Made by a program: the position numbers and the translations under genes
Part shown: piece by piece, positions 15,981 through 23,706 of the stretch
Layout of the letters: every line of letters starts with the position of its first letter
Position numbering within the stretch: position 1 is the stretch's first letter
Notes under the pieces: model-generated
What the model saw: the letters and a program-made list of their open reading frames with translations, nothing else
What the model was told of the DNA's origin: nothing
Databases searched by the model: none
Source of the DNA: Lachnospiraceae bacterium UBA3850
GTDB lineage: Bacteria > Bacillota > Clostridia > Lachnospirales > Lachnospiraceae
Direction of reading: 5' to 3'
NCBI GenBank assembly: GCA_002392655.1
Contig: DGHK01000058.1
Span: 1 to 60,567, forward strand
Length of the DNA: 60,567 bases

Positions 15981-18054
15981 ATTCTTTATGGTATTTCCCA
16001 TCTACATAGCACTTTCGCTGGTAGTAGGAGGGCTTCTTCTGCATGCCGGTCTGAAGGACTTTGTTATGGGCTTCTTTTTGTGTTATTTCGTAGTCTTTAT
16101 CAATCTATCAATAATTATAAAACTCATCTATAACGAGAAGCTGGATATAGTTATTTGTATCGCGGTAGCTACAGTAATGTCAGTTATGTTTCGGGACAAG
16201 GTGCTGATCATAAATATATTGGCTGCTCTGGGAACCATGCTTCTTATATATGTACTTCGTGATAAAAGAATCGGGCGTTTTGGCTGGATTATAACTACAG
16301 TTACCATTTTTGTTCTGTGGCAGTTTAATTCAAATAGCGATCCGAGGTACGCAGCTATATGTTTTGTTGCACTTGGTTTTTATTCTATATCAGTGCTTCT
16401 AAAAAAGGATATCAGATATTTTGCCGCAGTTCCGCTCATAATAGCTCTTGTCACTTTGTTCACGCCTATAAAGGATGAACCTTACCAGTGGCCGTTATTA
16501 AGGGGAGCTATTCAGTCTGTCAAGAATGTATGCGGCAGGGTTTCGGATGAGGTGGTTTATTTCTTTGAGGGACTTGGTTTTTCCGGAGGAGACTACTCGG
16601 GTTATTCAGAATCGGGAAAGGTTTCGGGAAGTGTGACCGATTATGACAGAGAGGAGGTTGAGTTTGTAAATCCGGAAGGTGTCAGGGATACTACTATATA
16701 TCTGAAGGGAAGAAGCTATACATATCTTGATAAAACAGGATTCTCAGAAGAAGAGGTAAAGGATAAGCTTGATACCTCGTGGCTTGCTCTGTATCTGAAT
16801 GCTATGTATCATAATGATTACAACAAGTATGAGGCTGCATTTTTCTCAAGAGTTGTAACCTCTGATGTGACATATAAGTACATCAGGACTGAGGATACAA
16901 TTATGCCTCTTTCCAGTCTGGAGATATCAAAATCAAATCTTAAGGGAAAGAAAAAGAGAGGCTATAATTATCATATATCCTATATGCTGATTGATTACGG
17001 AAGTCCGTACTTTAAAAAGCTGATGAAGCAGGAGGATTATGACTACGAAAACTATGAGACGATAGCTGAGTATACGAGAGATGTATATAGTATCGACCTT
17101 GACAGATTCTTAAGCCCTGAGGAGTACGAGGACGCTCTCAGGGAAAAGGATATGACGAAATATCTGGATACCTCTATGGCAACAGATCGTATAGTCAGCC
17201 TGACAGAGGAAATCACAGAAGGAGCGGAAACAGACTATGAGAAGGCCTGCAGGATAGAAGAGTATCTGCGACAGTATGAATACAGCAAGTCTGTAGATCT
17301 TTCTGACAGTGAGAACTATATAGATGATTTCCTGTTTGATACTCAGAAGGGATATTGTATACATTATGCATCTGCTATGGTTCTGATGCTCAGAGCTTCG
17401 GGAATTCCGGCAAAGTTCAGTATAGGATACAAGCATGATGAGACGGATTCGTCAGCGGTTCTCGGTTCTGAAGCTCATGCTTGGCCGGAGGCTTATATCA
17501 GTGGTTATGGCTGGGTTCCGTTTGAACCGACAGTTAGATACCTAAGCGCAGATGATACCACCTGGGGACTGGGCAAGGATTATAATCGCGATAAGTATGA
17601 TAAGCGTTTTGAAAAGAAGGAAGATGAGGCGTCTAGGGGAGATGCTGAGGAAGGGTATCATGAGGTAGATATACCTGTTTCGGACAGTGTTGGAAGCAGC
17701 TCCGGAAAAGAGGCTGTTTCGACATTCAGAAAAATAGCATGGTATATAATTCTGATGCTTGCAGCTCTTTTTGCAATACTGGTTATAGTCGTTTTGATAA
17801 GATATATCAGATACAGAATGATGAGTGATGAGGATAGACTTAAGCTCAATATGAAGCATATCTTTGATATATTCTCTCTTCGTGGAAGGGATAAGCTGGA
17901 AGAGAAAATGGATGCAGAAAAAAAAGAGGAACTTGAGCAGCTTCTGGATAATTACAGAAGAGTCAGGTTCCGTGGTGATCCTGCCGATTCAGATGTAGTT
18001 AATGCTTCAAGAAAAATGAGAAGGTATCTCTGGTCTATAAGAAAATCTGTTTAG
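15952..18054 (+). CDS. Membrane transglutaminase-like protein (TgpA type)
   Basis: 700 residues. The N-terminal 180 residues are hydrophobic (about six TM helices). An extracellular region follows with a transglutaminase core: Cys469 in GYCIHYAS, His509 in EAHAWPEAY, and WVPFEPT, where Glu stands in the position often held by Asp. One TM helix near 590-615 and a cytoplasmic tail resembling DUF4129 end the protein. Such proteins form a conserved trio with MoxR and DUF58 proteins and may act as proteases or cross-linking enzymes at the cell surface. The function is not established for this gene. Its start lies within the DUF58 gene. Confidence 0.85.
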   Translation: MLTRKKATIEFFMVFPIYIALSLVVGGLLLHAGLKDFVMGFFLCYFVVFINLSIIIKLIYNEKLDIVICIAVATVMSVMFRDKVLIINILAALGTMLLIYVLRDKRIGRFGWIITTVTIFVLWQFNSNSDPRYAAICFVALGFYSISVLLKKDIRYFAAVPLIIALVTLFTPIKDEPYQWPLLRGAIQSVKNVCGRVSDEVVYFFEGLGFSGGDYSGYSESGKVSGSVTDYDREEVEFVNPEGVRDTTIYLKGRSYTYLDKTGFSEEEVKDKLDTSWLALYLNAMYHNDYNKYEAAFFSRVVTSDVTYKYIRTEDTIMPLSSLEISKSNLKGKKKRGYNYHISYMLIDYGSPYFKKLMKQEDYDYENYETIAEYTRDVYSIDLDRFLSPEEYEDALREKDMTKYLDTSMATDRIVSLTEEITEGAETDYEKACRIEEYLRQYEYSKSVDLSDSENYIDDFLFDTQKGYCIHYASAMVLMLRASGIPAKFSIGYKHDETDSSAVLGSEAHAWPEAYISGYGWVPFEPTVRYLSADDTTWGLGKDYNRDKYDKRFEKKEDEASRGDAEEGYHEVDIPVSDSVGSSSGKEAVSTFRKIAWYIILMLAALFAILVIVVLIRYIRYRMMSDEDRLKLNMKHIFDIFSLRGRDKLEEKMDAEKKEELEQLLDNYRRVRFRGDPADSDVVNASRKMRRYLWSIRKSV

Positions 18055-18064
18055 CAGCTGCCAG

Positions 18065-18295
18065 ATGGATTTTGATCACCCTGAGGTTACGGCACTTGAA
18101 GGAATCGAAGCCTTCAGAAACTTCCTTATATCCATAGGTATGCCTAAGAACTTTGAAGAGCTGGGCGCAAAGGCTGAGGATATTCCGAAGCTGGTTGATA
18201 CACTTTGCTACGGCGATGGAAGACAGGAAACTATATCGGGCTTTGTAACATTTGACGCAGAGGATTGCAGGAAGATTTATGAGATGATGGTATAA
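18065..18295 (+). pseudogene. C-terminal remnant of an iron-containing alcohol dehydrogenase
   Basis: Only about 76 residues are left, reading MDFDHPEVTALEGIEAF near the start and SGFVTFDAEDCRKIYEMM at the end. This matches the extreme C-terminus of NAD(P)H-dependent butanol/alcohol dehydrogenases (family III, normally about 390 residues). The nucleotide-binding and metal-binding parts are absent. The frame is still clean, which suggests a fairly recent deletion joining the tgpA-like 3' end to this stub, 10 bp after its stop. No ribosome site precedes the ATG. It may be untranslated, or a deliberate small protein; remnant is more likely. Confidence 0.75.
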
Positions 18296-18305
18296 GGAGG
18301 AGAAT

Positions 18306-19328
18306 ATGAAAGCTTTATTTATTGGTGGAACAGGAACGATAAGTACAGCGATAGTGAAAAAACTGGCGGCTGATCCGATGTGGGAGGTATGGCTTCTGAA
18401 TCGAGGAAACAGAGCTGATGCAGTCCCTGAGGGAGTTCATCAGATTATCTGTGATGTATCAGATGAGGTGGCAGCGGCAAAGGCGCTTGACGGTATGGAG
18501 TTTGATACAGTTTGTGAGTTTATAGGTTTTACCGTAGATCAGGTGGAACGCGACTACAGACTATTTAATGGAAAAACAAAACAGTATATATATATCAGTT
18601 CAGCTTCAGCATATAATAAGCCGGCTGCCAGCTATGTGATAACAGAGGGAACTACTCTTGCAAATCCACACTGGGAATACTCCAGAAACAAGATAAAGAG
18701 TGAGGAGTTTCTGATGAAGAAGTATCGTGAGGAAGGCTTCCCTGTTACGATTGTTCGCCCGAGTCATACTTATGATGAGAGAAATGTACCTCTTGGAGTA
18801 CATGGAAAGAAGGGGTATTTCCAGGTAGTTAAAAGAATGCTCGAAGGAAAGCCGGTAATCATACAGGGAGATGGAACATCACTCTGGACGGTTACATTTA
18901 ATACTGATTTTGCAGTTGGCTTTACCGGACTTATGGGAAACAGACATGCAATAGGTGAGGCATTCCAGATAACAAGTGATGAAACTCTGACTTGGAATCA
19001 GATATATCAGACCATAGCTGATGCGCTTGGAGTAGAGCTCAAGGCTTACCATGTTTCATCTGATTACCTCAGTGCGGTAGGTGATAAGTATGGGTTTGAC
19101 TTTGAAGGAAGTCTTACAGGAGACAAATCTGTTTCTGTTGTATTTGATAATAGTAAGCTTAAAAGGATTGTGCCTGATATGAAGACAACTATCCCGTTCA
19201 GCCGCGGTGTACGTATCGCGCTTGACTATGTTCTGAACCATCCTGAACTTCAGGTTGAGGATCCGGAATTCGATGAGTGGTGCGACAAGGTTATATCGAC
19301 TTTGGAGGAAACAAAATCAAAGTTCTAA
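18306..19328 (+). CDS. NAD(P)-dependent epimerase/dehydratase family protein (extended/atypical SDR)
   Basis: 340 residues with a Rossmann fold starting at the N-terminus (LFIGGTGTIS, residues 3-12), YISSASAYNKP, and an active-site YxxxK pattern in YSRNK near residue 118. VRPSHTYDER and GDGTSLWTVTFNTDFA follow the pattern of nucleotide-sugar epimerases and CSP41-like proteins. It probably acts on a sugar or sugar nucleotide; substrate unknown. A strong AAGGAGG site precedes the ATG, 10 bp after the dehydrogenase stub. Confidence 0.82.
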   Translation: MKALFIGGTGTISTAIVKKLAADPMWEVWLLNRGNRADAVPEGVHQIICDVSDEVAAAKALDGMEFDTVCEFIGFTVDQVERDYRLFNGKTKQYIYISSASAYNKPAASYVITEGTTLANPHWEYSRNKIKSEEFLMKKYREEGFPVTIVRPSHTYDERNVPLGVHGKKGYFQVVKRMLEGKPVIIQGDGTSLWTVTFNTDFAVGFTGLMGNRHAIGEAFQITSDETLTWNQIYQTIADALGVELKAYHVSSDYLSAVGDKYGFDFEGSLTGDKSVSVVFDNSKLKRIVPDMKTTIPFSRGVRIALDYVLNHPELQVEDPEFDEWCDKVISTLEETKSKF

Positions 19329-19409
19329 GTTACTCTTTTTTTGCCACAAACCTTCTTGACTATGAACAGCGCCATATTTATACTTATGGTTATAGGAGGT
19401 TTAGGCCCA

Positions 19410-20795
19410 ATGGAAAAAGTTGAACTGCTTAAAAAAAGAGGAATATCCTTAAGAAAACTAAACATAATCATGTTTGTTCTGGCAGTAGTTATATCTACAG
19501 TCCTTCTGTTTGCAATGAACAGAACTAACAGTTTATATAAAAAGAATCATAAGATGACACAGACTCTCTATGAGTGGAGGGAAGATGCATATAACCTCCA
19601 GCTGGCATCTGACTATCTGACAGAACAGATCAGGTGTTTTGCTGTATCCGGAGATAAACAGTATCTGGATAATTATTTTGAAGAAGCAGAAGTGACAAAA
19701 AGGCGTGAGATAGCTCTGGACAATATTAAAAGAAATCATGAGGATTCACCGGCAGTTCGTGAACTTAGTGAGGCCATGAGCGAGTCATCTCATCTGATGA
19801 AGAGAGAGTACTATGCGGCCAGGCTGGCTGTTGAGGGATATGGATATGATCTGAATGATTATCCTGAGGTCATAAGGCTTGTTGAGCTCTCTGATGAGGA
19901 TAAAGCGCTTTCAGGTGAAGAGCAGAGGTATGCGGCTTCCAGGTATCTGTTTGATGAAGAGTATCTGACATCAAAACGAAGAATAAATGATAATATGACT
20001 GACTGTCTGGACAGACTTGAAGATGAAGTAAGTAAAAAGCAGGCCAAGGTGTCAAAGGAACTGGAGACACAGGTTTTCATAGAGCATGTATTTACATTTG
20101 TTCTTATCGGAATCATGCTTGGAATTGTGATACTTACATCTATACTGGTATTCAGACCTCTCAGAAGATGTGTTGAGCTTATCCGTAAAGAGCGTGAGAT
20201 TCCACTCAAAGGTGCATATGAGGTCAGGTTCCTTGCTAAGAATTACAACCTGATGTACTACACGACAAAAGAAAATGAAAATAAGCTGAACTATGAAGCT
20301 AACCATGATAAGCTGACAGGACTTTTTAATAGGCGAGGCTACGATTTCTTCCTGAGTAATGTTGACATGGAAACGTCTTCAATCATAATTCTCGATCTGG
20401 ATAATTTTAAGGACATAAATGATAAGTATGGACATGATGTGGGTGACAAGGTTTTAGCAAATGTAGCTCAAGTTATCCTTCACAGCTTTCGCTCGCAGGA
20501 TTATGTGTGTCGTATTGGCGGAGATGAATTTGCAGTAATTATGATACGTTCAGATTCTACCATGAAGGATCTTATTACCAGGAAGGTAGAGCATTTAAAT
20601 GAGGTGCTTTCTAATCCGAGTGATGAAAATATTCCTCCGGTAACCTGCAGCGTCGGGGTAGCCTTCGGAAAATATGGCATTACAGTAAGCGAGCTCTTTA
20701 AGCGAGCTGACAGGGCGCTTTATCAGTCAAAGGATGGCGGAAAGCAGTGCGTATCATTTTATAGTAATAAGTCGGTAAGGGATGATAACAATTGA
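19410..20795 (+). CDS. Membrane-bound diguanylate cyclase (GGDEF)
   Basis: 461 residues. A TM helix near 15-35 and a second near 225-250 flank a helical extracellular region of about 180 residues (four-helix-bundle-like sensor). A short linker leads to a complete GGDEF domain: DKLTGLFNRRGYD, DLDNFKDIND, and GGDEF at 370-374. An RxxD inhibitory site (RSQD) lies five residues before the motif, so product inhibition is expected. It is the only intact cyclase in the window. I start at ATG 19410 because AGGAGGT lies 9 nt upstream; the longer frame from TTG 19341 has no such site. Its stop overlaps the next start by 4 bp. Confidence 0.9.
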   Translation: MEKVELLKKRGISLRKLNIIMFVLAVVISTVLLFAMNRTNSLYKKNHKMTQTLYEWREDAYNLQLASDYLTEQIRCFAVSGDKQYLDNYFEEAEVTKRREIALDNIKRNHEDSPAVRELSEAMSESSHLMKREYYAARLAVEGYGYDLNDYPEVIRLVELSDEDKALSGEEQRYAASRYLFDEEYLTSKRRINDNMTDCLDRLEDEVSKKQAKVSKELETQVFIEHVFTFVLIGIMLGIVILTSILVFRPLRRCVELIRKEREIPLKGAYEVRFLAKNYNLMYYTTKENENKLNYEANHDKLTGLFNRRGYDFFLSNVDMETSSIIILDLDNFKDINDKYGHDVGDKVLANVAQVILHSFRSQDYVCRIGGDEFAVIMIRSDSTMKDLITRKVEHLNEVLSNPSDENIPPVTCSVGVAFGKYGITVSELFKRADRALYQSKDGGKQCVSFYSNKSVRDDNN

Positions 20796-21841
20796 CTAAG
20801 TTGAAGAACTTTCTAATACTTATTTGGAAAAACTTTGTACACTGGGTTCGGACTAATAACGGATCTACGCGTGATTTTGTGTTCAAGGTCATAATAGCGG
20901 TATTTGTTTACATCATAATAAGTGATGTGATAAAGAAGCTTTTTATAAAGCTAGAGAAGATAATCAGTAAAGGAGAGAGACCAGGAAAAGTAAGTCATTT
21001 CTTTCTTGGTCTGCTGAAGCATCTGATCCTGATAGGCGTAGTATATGAGCTGGGATTACGACTTAGCTCAGTGGAGGTCAATCCGCTCGTTACGATAACT
21101 GCCTCATCCTGTATAGTTATCATACTCGTTATACAGGGAGCTCTGGTAAAGCTGGTATCAAATGCGATGCAGTCTCTTATGCGTCTTTTCAAGAATGACG
21201 ATGCATACAATATAGACTCTACGGTTTTACATCTTCCGAAGCTTTCCAATGCCGGTTCTCTGGGAGTTATTCTTGAGTTCTTTCTGAAGATTGTAAGAAA
21301 GGTAATAGGGCTGGGTATAGCTGTAGTTATAGTTTACATAATCTACCAGGGCATTTTCTATCTGACTGATTCGGGTGGCTTTGAAGTAGCCAGGATGCTG
21401 AATATGTCAGAGAAGGAGATAGCAAAGGAGTTAGATACATCTTTCCATGAGGATGACAGTCTGGCCAAAGCAGTAACAGAGTTTCCTGACGAAGGTACCA
21501 AGGTTTTTACAGATGGTAATCTGAACATAATATATGAAAACAATGTCAGGGTCGGAATCAATACCTCCAGCAGAAAATATAAATTCTACGGAATAGGAAT
21601 CAATCAGCCGAATATTCAGAATACTAAGAGAATGGCCTATAACTATGATGGGATAGTCCAGAGAACAGAGGATGTGGCAGGAGGTAAGTCCAACACATAT
21701 TATTACTATAACAGAGGTAAAAACGACTGTCTGGCTATTACCATTAATAATAGTTCTAACAGAGTTGTGAATATGACATACTATAATGATTTTTCGAGAA
21801 TCGAAGGAAATCTTAATTATATAGTCGATGATGGAGACTGA
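20792..21841 (+). CDS. Membrane protein with MscS-like transmembrane region; C-terminal domain unknown
   Basis: 349 residues. The first 200 contain about four TM helices. Residues near 105-140 (ITASSCIVIILVIQG, then AMQSLMRLFKNDDAYNID) resemble the pore helix and the following turn of MscS channels, including the QG-L pattern and the charged exit. The MscS beta domain does not follow. Instead another TM helix (about 170-192) and a soluble domain of about 150 residues, rich in Asn and Tyr and starting around FTDGNLNIIYENN, end the protein. I do not recognise that domain. The TTG start overlaps the cyclase stop (TTGA), so both are made together; a functional link to c-di-GMP is inference. Confidence 0.6.
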   Translation: MTKLKNFLILIWKNFVHWVRTNNGSTRDFVFKVIIAVFVYIIISDVIKKLFIKLEKIISKGERPGKVSHFFLGLLKHLILIGVVYELGLRLSSVEVNPLVTITASSCIVIILVIQGALVKLVSNAMQSLMRLFKNDDAYNIDSTVLHLPKLSNAGSLGVILEFFLKIVRKVIGLGIAVVIVYIIYQGIFYLTDSGGFEVARMLNMSEKEIAKELDTSFHEDDSLAKAVTEFPDEGTKVFTDGNLNIIYENNVRVGINTSSRKYKFYGIGINQPNIQNTKRMAYNYDGIVQRTEDVAGGKSNTYYYYNRGKNDCLAITINNSSNRVVNMTYYNDFSRIEGNLNYIVDDGD

Positions 21842-21843
21842 AA

Positions 21844-21870
21844 AAACCGCTGCACTAGTTGCAGCGGTTT
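21844..21870 (-). terminator. Intrinsic terminator overlapping the end of the sensor gene
   Basis: An 11-bp perfect stem (AAACCGCTGCA / TGCAGCGGTTT) with loop CTAGT. Read on the minus strand it ends in GGTTTTTTC, a good U-tract. The minus-strand stop codon lies in the loop and the last codons (NRCN) in the first arm. It may also serve the plus-strand gene ending at 21841, with a weaker tail. Confidence 0.8.
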
Positions 21871-23594
21871 ATTAGATTAATGATTCTTACGGCGGTAGAA
21901 TATTGATTTGCTAGATAATCGCCTCCTCTGTAGGACACATCAGTTAGGTCATAAAGTATGGAACCGTAAAGTGTGCCTCTGAAGTAGAGTGGCATAAGTA
22001 CCAAAGTATACTTTTTGTCTTCCATAAAAGGATTGTTGTATATCTCACTGAGTGAGATCTCCTGCTCATCTGCAGGAATCGTCTGTATATTTCCGTCATT
22101 CATAGCAGCCTTGATAAGAAGCGTATCAGGAGCTTTGAATTCTTCTTCGTACTTGTGTGCAATCGGCTCCTTATAGATATAAATAAAACCATTCTTTACG
22201 CCGAAGGTGGAAAGATTCCTCAGAATATCTGAATAATTAGAGTCATCTCCGTGTTCGATGTTCAGTGTTTCATCGACCAGGTTCTTGATAGATGCCAGTG
22301 ACTTATATACTGTGTCTCTGTACTCAGAGAAAACACTTCTCATGGAGGCTATAATTTCCTCCAGAATAGAGGAGAAAGCCTCATAGGTCTGACACTGTCT
22401 CGCCGGTTCGGTATGTCTCTTAAGCGCTGCTATACGAATTCTGTCTACAAATGCTACAAATATATCCTCATCCGTATATTCCAGTGCTCCTAGCTTGAAG
22501 AATTCACGTATCCTTGTTTTGATAAGGCTCAATCTCTCGGGACTGTATACATCATCATTAATATAGTCAATGACAAAGCTCATGATAGTTTTGAAAGTGA
22601 CATAGATCGCAAAATCCTCCTGCTTGGAGGTGTTTTCAAATTTATAGAAAATCCTGTGGAAGAATTTATCGATATAATCCTTGTCGAGAATATTCTGATC
22701 GGTGTTTTCTCCGTCAAGAATTGAACCGAAGGAGTCTCGAAGTATAAATCTGGTTGGTACTGTTTTGTTACCTATATTCCATCCGTCGAGCAGAAGCCTG
22801 GCCATACTGAAAACCTGTTTTCCAATATTGGCAGCATTTGCATCTACAGTTGTAAGAGATGGAGTCATCATGCTGGCATTTATGGAATTATCAAATCCCA
22901 TAACCTTGATATCTTTTCCCGGAACTATACCTCTTTCCTTCATTACGCTGTATAGTCCGATTGCTATGGCATCATCAGCACATATGATAGCCTCTGCATC
23001 AGGATTGAGATCAAGTATTTTTTCACAATCAGCCTTGCAATTGACAGAGAGGTTAGTGGTTATAACACTGTTCGGTTTGATAGGAAGCTTGTAGTAGTCC
23101 ATCATTTCCTTATATGCTTCGAATCTCTCGGAAATATCAGCGTTGTGATCCACAGAACTGAGCATACAGATATTCTTGACTCCCAGTTCGTCAACCAAAT
23201 ATGTCATACCATCTATGATTCCAGCCTTGTTGTCAAATATAACGCCCGGAAGTCCTTCCATCTTAGATGCAGCTAGAATGATAGGGATATTTTTTTGTTT
23301 GAGATTTTGAATAAAGGTATTTACATTTTCCTTTGTTGTGAGACAGCCTATACAATCAGCCGCAACTAAAAGAACATCGATGTTATTGGTGTTAATAAGC
23401 TCAGTACTGGTTTGGTACTGGTATTCGAAGAGATCGGGAATATCCTTCATCTCTCTATTGATATACTTGATTGGAATTACGATTATATTGAAGTCGTCCC
23501 TCGTGGATTCTGTTATGATACCCTTGCAGAGTTGTACTATGAACTCATCCATGATACCGCCGACGAGAAAGCCAATAGTTTTTCTTTTAGCCAA
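21855..23594 (-). CDS. LacI/PBP1-type ligand sensor without DNA-binding domain, with GAF-like C-terminus
   Basis: 579 residues. The periplasmic-binding-protein type I fold of LacI regulators starts at once (KRKTIGFLVGG) and runs to about residue 290 (EAIICADDAIAIGLYSVMKERG, KVMGFDNS). The usual 50-60-residue HTH domain is missing and there is no signal peptide, so it is a cytoplasmic sensor that cannot bind DNA in the usual way. The rest is helical and ends in a GAF-like domain (about 450-575). Similar sensors in this group usually continue into GGDEF, EAL or AraC outputs; here none follows. I start at TTG 23594 because GGGGG lies 8 nt upstream. The partner and ligand are unknown. Confidence 0.75.
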   Translation of the reverse strand: MAKRKTIGFLVGGIMDEFIVQLCKGIITESTRDDFNIIVIPIKYINREMKDIPDLFEYQYQTSTELINTNNIDVLLVAADCIGCLTTKENVNTFIQNLKQKNIPIILAASKMEGLPGVIFDNKAGIIDGMTYLVDELGVKNICMLSSVDHNADISERFEAYKEMMDYYKLPIKPNSVITTNLSVNCKADCEKILDLNPDAEAIICADDAIAIGLYSVMKERGIVPGKDIKVMGFDNSINASMMTPSLTTVDANAANIGKQVFSMARLLLDGWNIGNKTVPTRFILRDSFGSILDGENTDQNILDKDYIDKFFHRIFYKFENTSKQEDFAIYVTFKTIMSFVIDYINDDVYSPERLSLIKTRIREFFKLGALEYTDEDIFVAFVDRIRIAALKRHTEPARQCQTYEAFSSILEEIIASMRSVFSEYRDTVYKSLASIKNLVDETLNIEHGDDSNYSDILRNLSTFGVKNGFIYIYKEPIAHKYEEEFKAPDTLLIKAAMNDGNIQTIPADEQEISLSEIYNNPFMEDKKYTLVLMPLYFRGTLYGSILYDLTDVSYRGGDYLANQYSTAVRIINLINRCN

Positions 23595-23637
23595 TTTATT
23601 TCCCCCATTAACAAAATACAAAATTAAACTCATTTAT

Positions 23638-23643
23638 ATTATA
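23638..23643 (-). promoter_or_regulatory. Promoter -10 for the LacI-type sensor gene
   Basis: TATAAT on the minus strand; ATAACA at 23662-23667 is a 4/6 match to the -35 with an 18-bp spacer. It overlaps the promoter of the divergent transporter gene. Confidence 0.45.
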
Positions 23644-23661
23644 CCACTGATTGAAATAATG

Positions 23662-23670
23662 TGTTATACT
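23662..23670 (+). promoter_or_regulatory. Extended -10 promoter for the Na/Pi transporter gene
   Basis: TGTTATACT fits an extended -10 (TGn plus TATACT), 36 bp before the TTG start. It lies within the predicted promoter of the divergent sensor gene, so the two may compete for polymerase. Confidence 0.45.
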
Positions 23671-23706
23671 TTTATTTGTATATTTTATTAGCGGGAGAAG
23701 GATGAA

